A stretch of DNA of 64,000 nucleotides from Anaerostipes sp. MSJ-23 (GTDB taxonomy: Bacteria > Bacillota > Clostridia > Lachnospirales > Lachnospiraceae): contig NZ_JAHLPY010000002.1 in the NCBI RefSeq assembly GCF_018918155.1, forward strand, positions 1 through 64,000. Direction: 5' to 3'. Made by a program: the position numbers and the translations under genes. Shown piece by piece: positions 7,646 through 17,024 of this stretch. Position 1 is the stretch's first letter; every line of letters starts with the position of its first letter. The notes beneath the pieces were generated by a model. It was not told the origin of the DNA. It was given only the letters and a program-made list of their open reading frames with translations, and made no database searches.

Positions 7646-9058
7646 ATGTATGATTTACTGATCAAAAATGGGAAACTTGTTACACCAGATCGTATTTATG
7701 AAGCAGAAATTGCGATTCAAGATGGAAAATATGCCGCTTTTTTGGCAAAAGGAACAAAAGTAGATGCAAAAGAAGTGATTGATGCAAAAGGAGGATATGT
7801 TTATCCTGGAATTATTGACTGTCATGCACATTTAAATGAACCTGGATTTGAATATCGTGAAGATTTTGAAACTGGATCAAGAGCGGCAGTTTCTGCAGGA
7901 TGCACTTGTCTGATTGATATGCCGTTAAACAATGATCCATCTTTAATGAATAAAGAGATTTTTGATCTTAAGATGGAAAAAATTAGTAAACATTCTGCCG
8001 TTGATTTTGCATTGTGGGGTGGAATCGTTGGAGATTATGATGATAAACCAGGTTCTGTAAAAAATAATATGAATGATCTTGTAGATCTCCATAAATGCGG
8101 AGTAGCAGCTTTTAAAGGATTTACATGCCCAAATGGAGATTTATTTCCAACGGTCAATATGGGAAATGTAAGGAAAGCTCTGGAAATCTTAAAACCATAC
8201 AATGCTTTATGCGGATTCCATTGTGAAGAATTTGGACAGGTTTTGGAACGCGAAAAAGAAGCAAAAGCGAAAAAACAAGAACGAACAAAAGAAGAAAAAA
8301 TCAGAGATTTCCTTGATGCACATGATGTGTGGACAGAATATGTAGCAACAAAAAATGTCATTGATATGGCAAGAGCAACAGGAGGAAGAGTACATATTTG
8401 TCATGTTAGCCATCCAATGGTAGCACAGGTTGTAAAAGATGCAATTCATGAAGGCCTTCCAATTACAGCAGAGACATGCCCACATTATCTTGGATTTACA
8501 GAAGATTTTGTCTTTGAAAAAGGCGCACCAGCGAAGTGTACACCTCCAATGAGAACAAAAGAAGACATGGAAAAATTGTGGGATTATGTTTTAGACGGAA
8601 CGTTATCTTGTGTTGGAAGTGACCATTCACCAGCTGCAGATGAAGAAAAAGATAATGAGACAAAAGATATCTGGTCTGCATGGGGAGGATTAAACTCGAT
8701 TCAATTTTTCCTTCCAATGATGTTTGATATGGTGGTTCATAAAAAGAATTTAAGTCCAACACTAATTGCAAAAGTAATGGGATATAATCCGGCAAAGATC
8801 TTTGGGCTTTATGGTAAAAAAGGTGCTTTTGAACTTGGATTTGACGGAGATATTGTTATTGTAGATCCGCAAAAAGAATGGAAATGTGAACAAGAAAAAT
8901 TATTTACAAAAGGACATATTTCTTGCTTTGATGGATTAGAAGGAAAAGGAGCACCTGTTTGTACAATCATCCGCGGAAAAGTCGTAGCAGAAAATGGAAA
9001 ATATAAAGAAGACGCGATTGGATATGGACAATATGTAACACCTGTAAGAAATGATTAA
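7646..9058 (+). CDS. second allantoinase-like cyclic amidohydrolase
   Basis: A 470-residue paralogue of the allantoinase at 4889. The first 30 residues are almost the same (MYDLLIKNGK start, VTPD, YEAE), and even codons match. Metal ligands are intact: H60, H62 (DCHAHLNEPG), K157 (AAFKGF), the GFHCEEFG and HICHVSHP histidines and the GSDHSPA aspartate. It differs by a longer lysine/glutamate-rich insertion near residues 195-220 and by CTCLIDMPLNND in place of YTTIIDMPLQND in the substrate region. It could act on a different ring (hydantoin, dihydropyrimidine, or the other allantoin enantiomer). AAGGAGG precedes the ATG, 12 bases after the permease stop. Confidence 0.82.
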   Translation: MYDLLIKNGKLVTPDRIYEAEIAIQDGKYAAFLAKGTKVDAKEVIDAKGGYVYPGIIDCHAHLNEPGFEYREDFETGSRAAVSAGCTCLIDMPLNNDPSLMNKEIFDLKMEKISKHSAVDFALWGGIVGDYDDKPGSVKNNMNDLVDLHKCGVAAFKGFTCPNGDLFPTVNMGNVRKALEILKPYNALCGFHCEEFGQVLEREKEAKAKKQERTKEEKIRDFLDAHDVWTEYVATKNVIDMARATGGRVHICHVSHPMVAQVVKDAIHEGLPITAETCPHYLGFTEDFVFEKGAPAKCTPPMRTKEDMEKLWDYVLDGTLSCVGSDHSPAADEEKDNETKDIWSAWGGLNSIQFFLPMMFDMVVHKKNLSPTLIAKVMGYNPAKIFGLYGKKGAFELGFDGDIVIVDPQKEWKCEQEKLFTKGHISCFDGLEGKGAPVCTIIRGKVVAENGKYKEDAIGYGQYVTPVRND

Positions 9059-9080
9059 AAAAGGAAAGGAATAAAAATAT

Positions 9081-10439
9081 ATGAGTGATGTAAACAAGGA
9101 AGAAAAGAAAGAGTCTGGCTCACTTGCTCCGATTCAGGATAAAGACCGTATTATGGGTTGGGGTTCTTATCTGATGCTTTGGCTTGGAGGGTGTATTTCT
9201 ATTGGAACGTTGACCATGGGTTCCGCCCAGCTTGATAAAGGCTTAAATCTTTTTCAGGTTTTCTTGGCAGTATTGATTGGTTCTACGATTCTGATTATTG
9301 GTATTTGTGCGAATGACCGTTTTAGCTATATTTCAGGAGCACCTTATGCTGTTCAATTAAAAAGTGCATATGGAACAAAAGGAAATATCGTACCAGTTAT
9401 GATCCGTGGATTGCCGGCGATTGTATGGTATGGTTTCCAAAGTTGGCTTGGTGGATCTGCAATCAATCAGATTTCTATTGCATTGTTTGGATATGATAAT
9501 GCAGTTTTATATTTTGTATTATTCCAGGTTCTTCAGATTGTTTTATCAGTTAAAGGCTTTCATGGAATTAAGTGGGTAGAAAATATCGGTGGCGTTGTTA
9601 TCGTGTGTGCTATGCTTTATATGCTTTTTGTATGTGTGACACAGTACGGAGATATCATTGGAACAAAACTTGTTCATAAACAAGGAACATGGGGAATGCC
9701 ATTTGTAGCAGCAATTATTGCGTTCTTTGGAAATAGTACAACAGTTATGTTAAATGCGGGAGATTATTCCAGAGAACTAAAACCAGGATTTTCTATGGGA
9801 AAACGTGGAATTGCGTATTTTATTTCTATGGTTCCAACAACCGTTTTGCTTGGATTAATCGGTGCAATGTCATCGACAGCGACAGGAATTGCAAATCCAA
9901 TTAACGCATTTTCAAAAATGGTCAATAATAAAGTTTTGCTTGTTGCAACACTTGCGTTTATCCTGTTTGCTCAGATGACAACAAATCTTGCAAGCAATGT
10001 TGTTCCACCAGCTTATGCCTTTATGGATGCTTTTAAAATGAAACATAAGACGGCAGTTATTCTTGTTGGTATTTTGGCGGTATGTACCTGTCCTTGGATT
10101 CTGACAAATGATAGCTCTGCAGCAGGCCTTGATTTGTTTGTTAAAATTTACACTGCATTTTTTGGCCCTATTTTTGCAGTTTTGATTACAGATTATTATA
10201 TTCTTCATAGAGGGAAAATTACAGGAGAAAAGCTTGATGATCTTTATGACGATCATGGAAGCCGCGCCGGTATCAACTGGGCAGCGATTATTGCAACGGC
10301 CGTAGGTGCAGTCATTGGATTGCTGAATGTAGATATCTCTTTCTTCACAGCAACGATACCGACGGGACTTGTATATTATTTCTGTATGAAAAAAATGTCT
10401 TCCTGTGAACGATTCCGGAAAGGAACGATATTGGAATAA
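9081..10439 (+). CDS. second NCS1-family permease
   Basis: A 452-residue paralogue of the permease at 6266, with the same family landmarks: KDRIMGWGSYL before the first membrane segment, GGCISIGTLTMG, WYGFQSWLGGSAINQ, WGMPFVAA and FAQMTTNLASNVVPPAYAF. It ends the tandem hydrolase-permease array, and AAAGGAAAGG precedes the start. Cytoplasmic-membrane uptake of a ureide or nucleobase is the family role. The exact substrate is not predictable by eye, but co-location with the second hydrolase suggests that the two handle the same compound. Confidence 0.85.
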   Translation: MSDVNKEEKKESGSLAPIQDKDRIMGWGSYLMLWLGGCISIGTLTMGSAQLDKGLNLFQVFLAVLIGSTILIIGICANDRFSYISGAPYAVQLKSAYGTKGNIVPVMIRGLPAIVWYGFQSWLGGSAINQISIALFGYDNAVLYFVLFQVLQIVLSVKGFHGIKWVENIGGVVIVCAMLYMLFVCVTQYGDIIGTKLVHKQGTWGMPFVAAIIAFFGNSTTVMLNAGDYSRELKPGFSMGKRGIAYFISMVPTTVLLGLIGAMSSTATGIANPINAFSKMVNNKVLLVATLAFILFAQMTTNLASNVVPPAYAFMDAFKMKHKTAVILVGILAVCTCPWILTNDSSAAGLDLFVKIYTAFFGPIFAVLITDYYILHRGKITGEKLDDLYDDHGSRAGINWAAIIATAVGAVIGLLNVDISFFTATIPTGLVYYFCMKKMSSCERFRKGTILE

Positions 10440-10443
10440 AAAT

Positions 10444-11292
10444 TTAAAGGGATTCTGTTAAAAATCCGATGGTGTCTTTTAATAAAAGCTTTGTGAAAAA
10501 GCTATTTTCATTTCGATCAAAGTCATGTGCTTTTTCAGAAGCAACAAATCGTTTTGCCTGATAAAGATCGCACAATTTTGTAAATTCTTCGTATGGTACA
10601 TCAGGATCATTGGTGCTATGAGCGCAAAAAAGTGGACAAGGCATTTGGCTGGATGTACGAAGAGAATAGTTTAATAAAAAATCTTTACTTTTTCCATGAT
10701 AGAATTGGGAGATCCACTGGCCGCTTTGTCTTGCATAGACGTAGGCACTATAGTGGGTATCTAGGGCACCGTTGGCATGAAGTTCCTGTGGTAATGTTTG
10801 TAAAATAGAGACATCAACCCGAGGAAGCGTACAATAATAAGGGGCAGGCTGTTCAAACCAAAGATCACAGAGGAATCCATATCCATAGTAAGATAGGATT
10901 CCCTTTGGTGCCTCTTTAAAAGTTGCTTTTGCTCCGGCAAGAAGGCACAAATAAGCACCGGCAGAACGACCCCATAGAAAATATGGAAGAGGTTTATCTA
11001 CATAAAGTTCGCTGTGATCGATATAATGTGAGATGGACTGACATACATCCGAAAGGATCTGGTCGATATCTGCGGCAGGAGCTAGCGGATAGTCAAAAGA
11101 AATGACAGCAAACCCTGCTTTTGTAAGAGTCGTAAGATGAAGATCTGGAAGATCTTCTTTTTGACCATATAAAAAACCACCGCCATGAAAGTAAAGAATA
11201 CTTCCTTTGCAGGCAGTTTCAGAATCTTTATAAACGATTGCCTTTTTTTCAAAAGGGGTGTCAAAGATGGAAACAGTACGATTAATTAACAT
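10444..11292 (-). CDS. alpha/beta-hydrolase fold esterase
   Basis: A 282-residue hydrolase of the HSL/acetyl-esterase type. The oxyanion-hole motif HGGGF is at residues 36-40, the nucleophile S110 lies in GRSAG, the acid is D230 in NDPDVPY, and the histidine H256 is in KAHDFDRN, so the catalytic triad is complete. There is no signal peptide, so it is cytosolic. The open frame runs 77 codons further upstream, but the ATG at 11292 has AAAAAGGAG five bases before it and the extension would cover the allFG promoter, so the short form is used. It is convergent with the permease operon (4 bases apart) and divergent from allFG. A role in ureide metabolism is possible, but the substrate is unknown. 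Confidence 0.75.
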   Translation of the reverse strand: MLINRTVSIFDTPFEKKAIVYKDSETACKGSILYFHGGGFLYGQKEDLPDLHLTTLTKAGFAVISFDYPLAPAADIDQILSDVCQSISHYIDHSELYVDKPLPYFLWGRSAGAYLCLLAGAKATFKEAPKGILSYYGYGFLCDLWFEQPAPYYCTLPRVDVSILQTLPQELHANGALDTHYSAYVYARQSGQWISQFYHGKSKDFLLNYSLRTSSQMPCPLFCAHSTNDPDVPYEEFTKLCDLYQAKRFVASEKAHDFDRNENSFFTKLLLKDTIGFLTESL

Positions 11293-11332
11293 AAAAAACT
11301 CCTTTTTATTTTTTCTTTTTTTACTGTTATTC

Positions 11333-11382
11333 ATTATAGCATGCCAAAAGGAGTTTACAAATGATGCTGGATTGTGCATAAT
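11333..11382. promoter_or_regulatory. face-to-face overlapping promoters for esterase and allFG
   Basis: On the + strand TTTACA (11354-11359), 17 bases, CATAAT (11377-11382) points to allFG. On the - strand TTGTAA (complement of 11355-11360), 16 bases, TATAAT (complement of 11333-11338) points to the esterase. The two -35 boxes are the same bases read on opposite strands, so the promoters should exclude each other. Confidence 0.5.
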
Positions 11383-11420
11383 AAAAATTGGTTGTACGGA
11401 TTTTAATGAAAGGAGAAACA

Positions 11421-14400
11421 ATGTTAAAAACAATTGTAAAAAAAGGCAGTTATCATGATTCTGTCGTATTAATGTTACTGACAAATCAGATTTCAGCTCT
11501 TGAAGGTGTAAATAAGGTGTCAATTATGATGGCGACACCGGCAAATAAAGATATTTATAAGCAAAGTGGACTGGCGACAGAAGAGCTAATGGAGGCTACG
11601 GCCAATGATATGGTTGTTGTTGCAGATGTAGAAGATGACAAGCTGCTTGATACAATCATGGAGGAAACAGAAAAATTCTTCCAGAAACAGCAAACACAAG
11701 AAAATCAGTCCGGAGATGATATAAAAAGAGTAAAATCATGGGAGAATGCTAAGAAAAACCTTCCAGATGCAAATTTAGCAGTTATTTCGATTCCTGGAGT
11801 TTATGCAGCATTGGAAATCGAGCGTGCACTGGATGAAGGTCTAAATGCGTTTGTATTCAGTGATAATGTTTCTCTGGAAGATGAAGTTCGTCTAAAAAAG
11901 AAAGCACATGAAAAAGGACTAGCTGTTATGGGACCTGACTGTGGAACAGGAATTATTCAAGGAGTTCCGATTGCTTTTACAAACAGTGTTGCAAAAGGTT
12001 CCATTGGAATTATTGGTGCTTCTGGAACAGGTATTCAAGAATTAACAACAATTATTGATCGTCTTGGTGAGGGAGTTACAAATGCGATTGGTACTGGTGG
12101 AAGAGATCTGTCAGAAGAAGTTGGTGGCATTACCATGCTTGATATGATTGAAGCAATGGAAGAAGATGATGCAGTCAAAGTGTTGATCATCATCTCAAAA
12201 CCACCTGCAAAAGCAGTTAGAGATCGTATTTCAGGAAGATTGAGTAGCTTTAAAAAGCCAGTGATTACATTATTCCTGGGAGAAAAACCAGAATATCATG
12301 AAGAAAACTTCTATCATGCCTATACATTGGATGAGGCAGCAAGACTTGCAGTATCTCTTGTTAGGAATGAAAAAATTCAGGAGGCCAAAGTTCCTGTATC
12401 TGTAGGAGATTATTTTAAGGCGGAAGAAGAAAAAACAATCAAAGCTTATTATTCGGGCGGAACCCTTGCTGGAGAAGCAGCGATGTTAATCAAAGATGCA
12501 TTGGATCTTAAAATTCCACCCGAAAAAGCCGAAGGATTTATGTTAAAGACCGGTGGACATATTGTTGTGGATCTAGGAGATGATGTTTATACACAGGGAA
12601 AACCACATCCAATGATTGATCCGGAAAAACGTATCGAGTGCATGAAAGAGGCGATTGATGATCCAACAACTGGTGTTATTTTATTTGATGTCATGCTCGG
12701 ATATGGATCTCATGAAGATATGGCGGGAGCTTTAATTCCAACGGTTCTTGAATTGAAAGAAAAGGCCGAAAAAGAAGGAAGAAATATTGTTTTTGTTTCA
12801 ACAGTATGTGGAACAAGAAGAGATTTACAGGGATATGATAAAGCAGTATCAGAATTAAAAGATGCTGGTGTCATTGTATGTGAGACAAATAAGGCAGCAG
12901 TTCGATCTGCCATTCGTGCCATTGGACTTGATTTTGAAGAATCTCAAAAAGAGATTTGTGCGAAAGCTGTTGTGGAAGAGCATAAACCGCAAGCATCTCA
13001 GAAAATTCAGAAACTTTTATCTGAAAAACCAGTCATCATTAATATTGGATTAAAGAGTTTTGCAGATGTTGCCAAAGAATTTGGATGCAAGACGGTACAG
13101 TATGACTGGATGCCGCCAGCAGGAGGAGATATCGAATTGATCAAAACATTAAATTTCCTACGAAATTATGATGGATTTGATATTGATGAAGCAAATCGTG
13201 CAGTGATTGCAAAAGTTGTTGCGAGTCAGCCAGTGATTACAGATGTTGTACCTGCAAAATCTGTGATCAAAGAATTTTCTGAAGGAAAAGTAATCTTACA
13301 TGCGGGTCCGCCAATTGAATATAAAAACATGCCAGATCCAGTACAGGGATCTTGTGTCGGAGCTGTTTTATTTGAAGGATGGGCAGACAATGAAAAAGAT
13401 GCTAGAGCGTTGCTTGAATCCGGAGAAGTAACATTTATTCCTTGTCATCATGTAAATGCAGTAGGACCAATGGGTGGTATTACATCTGCGAATATGCCAG
13501 TATTTGTTGTAAAAAATACAACCGATGGAAATGAAGCTTATTGTACAATGAACGAGGGTATTGGAAAGGTTCTGCGTTTTGGGGCATATTCACAGGAAGT
13601 TGTTGACCGTTTGACTTGGATGAAAGATGTTCTTGGACCAACACTTGGAAAAGCGATTCGTTCCATGGAGGAAGGGTTAAGTGTTAATCCTTTAATTGCA
13701 AAAGCAATTGCTATGGGAGATGAATTCCATCAGAGAAATATTGCCGCATCTCTTGCATTCTTAAAAGAAGTAGCACCGATTATTACGGCTATGGATATGG
13801 ATGATAAAGATCGTTATGATGTGATCAAGTTCTTATCAGACACAGATCAGTTCTTCTTAAATATTATGATGGCGACAGGAAAAGCTGTTATGGATGGAGC
13901 ACGTCAGATTCAGGAAGGAACGATTGTGACTGCGATGTGCAGAAATGGTGTAGAATTCGGAATTCGCATTAGTGGTATGGGGGATCAATGGTTTACCGGA
14001 CCAGTCAATACTCCACAGGGATTATATTTCACCGGTTATGATGGTGATGATGCGTGCCCAGATATGGGTGATAGTGCAATCACAGAAACTTTTGGTGTTG
14101 GTGGAATGGCAATGATCGCCGCTCCTGCCGTAACACGTTTTGTTGGGGCCGGTGGATATGAAGATGCGCTTCGTACAAGTACAGAAATGACAGAAATTAC
14201 GATTGACCGCAATCCAAACTTTATTATTCCAAACTGGAATTTCCAGGGAACTTGTCTTGGTATTGATGCAAGACTTGTTGTAGAAAAAGGAATCACTCCG
14301 GTAATTAATACCGGTATTGCTCATAAGATTGCAGGATATGGTCAGATTGGAGCAGGAACAGTACATCCGCCGCTGGAATGTTTTGAAAAAGCAGTTCGTG

Positions 14401-14432
14401 CATATGCGGAGAAATTAGGGTTTACTCTCTAG
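11421..14432 (+). CDS. allFG: fused AllF-AllG (FdrA + DUF1116), oxamate carbamoyltransferase
   Basis: A 1003-residue single protein joining two that are separate in E. coli. Residues 1 to about 520 are FdrA/AllF: an acyl-CoA-synthetase-like region with GPDCGTGIIQG, GIIGASGTGIQE and GTGGRDLSEEVGG. Residues about 545 to 1003 are DUF1116/AllG, with MPPAGGD, AVGPMGGITSANMP, NEAYCTMNEG and GVEFGIRISGMGDQWF. The length equals the sum of E. coli FdrA (about 555) and YlbE (about 419). AllF, AllG and AllH form the catabolic oxamate carbamoyltransferase, converting oxalurate plus phosphate to oxamate plus carbamoyl phosphate. The start at 11421 follows AAAGGAG; an upstream ATG in the same frame lacks spacing. 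No stop or frameshift is seen at the junction, so the fusion is real in this sequence. Confidence 0.88.
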   Translation: MLKTIVKKGSYHDSVVLMLLTNQISALEGVNKVSIMMATPANKDIYKQSGLATEELMEATANDMVVVADVEDDKLLDTIMEETEKFFQKQQTQENQSGDDIKRVKSWENAKKNLPDANLAVISIPGVYAALEIERALDEGLNAFVFSDNVSLEDEVRLKKKAHEKGLAVMGPDCGTGIIQGVPIAFTNSVAKGSIGIIGASGTGIQELTTIIDRLGEGVTNAIGTGGRDLSEEVGGITMLDMIEAMEEDDAVKVLIIISKPPAKAVRDRISGRLSSFKKPVITLFLGEKPEYHEENFYHAYTLDEAARLAVSLVRNEKIQEAKVPVSVGDYFKAEEEKTIKAYYSGGTLAGEAAMLIKDALDLKIPPEKAEGFMLKTGGHIVVDLGDDVYTQGKPHPMIDPEKRIECMKEAIDDPTTGVILFDVMLGYGSHEDMAGALIPTVLELKEKAEKEGRNIVFVSTVCGTRRDLQGYDKAVSELKDAGVIVCETNKAAVRSAIRAIGLDFEESQKEICAKAVVEEHKPQASQKIQKLLSEKPVIINIGLKSFADVAKEFGCKTVQYDWMPPAGGDIELIKTLNFLRNYDGFDIDEANRAVIAKVVASQPVITDVVPAKSVIKEFSEGKVILHAGPPIEYKNMPDPVQGSCVGAVLFEGWADNEKDARALLESGEVTFIPCHHVNAVGPMGGITSANMPVFVVKNTTDGNEAYCTMNEGIGKVLRFGAYSQEVVDRLTWMKDVLGPTLGKAIRSMEEGLSVNPLIAKAIAMGDEFHQRNIAASLAFLKEVAPIITAMDMDDKDRYDVIKFLSDTDQFFLNIMMATGKAVMDGARQIQEGTIVTAMCRNGVEFGIRISGMGDQWFTGPVNTPQGLYFTGYDGDDACPDMGDSAITETFGVGGMAMIAAPAVTRFVGAGGYEDALRTSTEMTEITIDRNPNFIIPNWNFQGTCLGIDARLVVEKGITPVINTGIAHKIAGYGQIGAGTVHPPLECFEKAVRAYAEKLGFTL

Positions 14433-14449
14433 AAAAGGGGGAGGTTTCA

Positions 14450-15385
14450 ATGGAAAGAAAGAAAGTAGTAATAGCCCTTGGAGGAAATGCTCTGGGGAAA
14501 GGTGTGACAGAACAAAGAAAAGCGGTTGCAAAGACAGCAAAAGTAATCGTTAATTTAGCCCAGCAAGGGTTGGATATGATTGTAACTCATGGAAACGGAC
14601 CGCAGGTCGGCATGATTCAGGATGCAATGGATGAGTATGTATACCAGCACAAGGATTATGGACCGACACCGCTTCCAACCAGTGTAGCTATGAGCCAGGG
14701 ATATATCGGAATTGATCTACAAAATGCGATTAAGTATGAGCTGTATAAGAGAAATCTTGATATTAAGGTCTCAACAATTCTGTCTCAGGTGGAAGTAGAT
14801 CCAAAAGATCCGGCTTTTGATCAACCAACGAAGCCAATTGGAAGATTTATGACAAAGGAAGAAGCCAACGAACGTGAAAAAAGTGGCGTTGTCTGCATAG
14901 AAGATTCTGGAAGAGGTTACCGTGAAGTGGTAGCCTCTCCAGAGCCAAAGAGAATTCGAGAACTGGAAACGATTCGGACATTGGTTCATGCAGGTCATAT
15001 TGTGATTACATGTGGCGGTGGAGGAATTCCGGTCATAAATCATGACGGAAAATTGGAAGGGGTCAATGCAGTTATTGACAAAGACCGTGTCAGCAGCCTT
15101 CTTGCATGTCAGATTGATGCAGATTATCTAATTATTTTGACTGCGGTTGAGAAAGTTGCTATCCATTTTGGAAAAGAAGATCAGGAATGGCTTTCCGATA
15201 TGTCAGTTGAACAAGCTAGGCATTATATGGAAGAAGGAGAATTTCCAGCGGGATCGATGCTTCCGAAAATACAGGCAGCGGTTGCATTTGCAGACTCCGG
15301 AAAAGGAAGAGAGACATTGATTACTCTTCTTGAAAAAGCGTCAGAAGGAATCCAGGGAAAAACAGGAACAAGGATTCATCAATAG
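14450..15385 (+). CDS. allK: carbamate kinase
   Basis: A 311-residue amino-acid-kinase-fold protein. IALGGNALG near residue 6, THGNGPQVG near residue 45 and CGGGGIPV near residue 190 are the carbamate-kinase motifs. It converts carbamoyl phosphate plus ADP to ATP, CO2 and ammonia, and so is the energy-conserving end of the ureide pathway. AAGGGGGAGG precedes the ATG, 17 bases after allFG. An ArcC role in arginine deiminase metabolism is the alternative, but no arcA or arcB is nearby whereas allFGH is. The symbol is by context. Confidence 0.88.
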   Translation: MERKKVVIALGGNALGKGVTEQRKAVAKTAKVIVNLAQQGLDMIVTHGNGPQVGMIQDAMDEYVYQHKDYGPTPLPTSVAMSQGYIGIDLQNAIKYELYKRNLDIKVSTILSQVEVDPKDPAFDQPTKPIGRFMTKEEANEREKSGVVCIEDSGRGYREVVASPEPKRIRELETIRTLVHAGHIVITCGGGGIPVINHDGKLEGVNAVIDKDRVSSLLACQIDADYLIILTAVEKVAIHFGKEDQEWLSDMSVEQARHYMEEGEFPAGSMLPKIQAAVAFADSGKGRETLITLLEKASEGIQGKTGTRIHQ

Positions 15386-15401
15386 TAGTATAGAGGAGAA
15401 A

Positions 15402-17018
15402 ATGATGCAGATACCAATGAATTTATTTATGTGGCTCATTGCACTGCTTCCGATCATTGTACTTTTGGTGCTGATGATTAAGTTTCAGTGGGGAGCTACG
15501 GAAGCAGCACCTGTCGGGCTGATGATCACAGTTATTACAGGTGTTGTATTTTATAAAGCAAATATCACTCTGCTTGCGTCAGAGAGCGCAAAAGGAATTT
15601 GGAATGCACTAGTCATTCTTGTGATTGTTTGGACAGCGATTTTAATGTACCAGGTTGCAGAAGAAGCAAATGCTTTTTCGGTTATTCGAAAAGGAATGGG
15701 AGAGCTTTTACCGAATGAACTTTTAATGATTCTTGCAATGGGATGGATTATTGAAAGTTTTCTTCAAGGAATTACCGGATTTGGTGTGCCGGTTGCAGTT
15801 GGTGCACCGTTACTGATTGGAATCGGAGTAAGTCCTCTTTGGGCAGTTATCATTCCACTTCTTGGACAATCATGGGGAAATACATTTGGAACACTGGCAG
15901 CAGCATGGGATTCACTTGCCATGTCTGCAGGAATTCATGTAGGATCAGCAGAATATTTTCGTACAGCATTTGTCGCAGGCAGTTTTTTGTGGATATGGAA
16001 CCTTGTGATTGGTCTTGTTATTTGTTGGTTCTATGGAAAAGGAAGAGGAATAAAAAAAGGCCTTCCAGCTGTGGTTATTTTATCATTGATCCAGGGCGGA
16101 GGAGAACTTCTGTTAAGCCAGTTTAATACAACACTTGCTTGTTTTGTACCGGCCTGTGGAGGAATGGTTGCCATTTTTTTACTTGGAAGAACAAGCTGGT
16201 ATAAAGAACCATGGAAACTTTCGGACAGCCCGATTATGATAAGAAAAGAAATAAAGGAAGAAGAAAGCAATGTACCAGAAGGAATGACGCTTGTACAGGC
16301 TTTTGTGCCATATATCCTTCTGGCAGTGATTACATTGATTGTATTACTTTGTGAACCAATCAATGCAATTCTTGGAAGTTTGAAATTTGGTTTTTCTTTT
16401 CCAGAGACAAAAACAGGTTATGGGTTTGTAAATGCGGCAGTGAAAGGATATTCTTCCTTTTCTCCATTCACTCATGCCAGCATGTTTTTGTTTATTTCTT
16501 CGATTCTTGGTTTGATTTACTATCGAAAATGTGGATGGATTTCGAAAGAAGGAACGAAAGCAATTTTTATTCGTTCGGTATCAATGACAATGCCTTCTGG
16601 TATTGCAGTCATTGGTTTGATTATTATGTCAAAAATTATGGGAGGAACTGGACAAACATTGGTTTTAGCTCAGGGAATTTCTCAGGTTCTTGGCAAAGGA
16701 TATGTGGTACTTGCACCAATCGTTGGAATGATTGGTTCCTTTATGACAGGAAGTAATATGAGTTCCAATATTTTATTTGGAAATTTCCAGATGACAACAG
16801 CAAGTATGTTAGGTGTTAAAGCTTCCGCATTGCTTGGAGCTCAGACAGCAGGTGCTTCGGTAGGAAGTTCCATTAGTCCAAGTAATATCATCCTTGGTAC
16901 AACAACTGCCAATATTCTTGGAAGTGAGGGAGAGGCATTGAAAAGAATTCTTCCAATTTCAGTTACGATGACGCTCCTGATTGGTGTTTTTACGATGGTA
17001 TTTCTTGTCTTGATCTAA
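15402..17018 (+). CDS. LctP-family (lactate/glycolate-type) permease
   Basis: About 539 residues with roughly 13 hydrophobic segments. The stretch FLQGITGFGVPVAVGAPLL followed by LLGQSWGNTFGTLAAAWDSL is the hallmark of the L-lactate permease family, as is the C-terminal SVGSSISPSN. Family members carry lactate or glycolate with protons. Oxamate, the end product of AllFGH, is a close lactate/pyruvate analogue, so export of oxamate is an attractive inference. The ORF is open from 15330 inside allK, but GAGGAG at 15393 points to the ATG pair at 15402/15405. It is the third gene of the allFG operon, and the allC gene follows after a small membrane protein. Confidence 0.82.
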   Translation: MMQIPMNLFMWLIALLPIIVLLVLMIKFQWGATEAAPVGLMITVITGVVFYKANITLLASESAKGIWNALVILVIVWTAILMYQVAEEANAFSVIRKGMGELLPNELLMILAMGWIIESFLQGITGFGVPVAVGAPLLIGIGVSPLWAVIIPLLGQSWGNTFGTLAAAWDSLAMSAGIHVGSAEYFRTAFVAGSFLWIWNLVIGLVICWFYGKGRGIKKGLPAVVILSLIQGGGELLLSQFNTTLACFVPACGGMVAIFLLGRTSWYKEPWKLSDSPIMIRKEIKEEESNVPEGMTLVQAFVPYILLAVITLIVLLCEPINAILGSLKFGFSFPETKTGYGFVNAAVKGYSSFSPFTHASMFLFISSILGLIYYRKCGWISKEGTKAIFIRSVSMTMPSGIAVIGLIIMSKIMGGTGQTLVLAQGISQVLGKGYVVLAPIVGMIGSFMTGSNMSSNILFGNFQMTTASMLGVKASALLGAQTAGASVGSSISPSNIILGTTTANILGSEGEALKRILPISVTMTLLIGVFTMVFLVLI

Positions 17019-17024
17019 GGAAGG

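Noticed and set aside
11293-11523. 77-codon N-terminal extension of the esterase
   Set aside because: It has no ribosome binding site, overlaps allFG and its promoter, and is not esterase-like; ATG 11292 has AAGGAG.
15330-15401. LctP-like gene start inside carbamate kinase
   Set aside because: The 24 codons overlap allK in another frame and GAGGAG supports 15402/15405.
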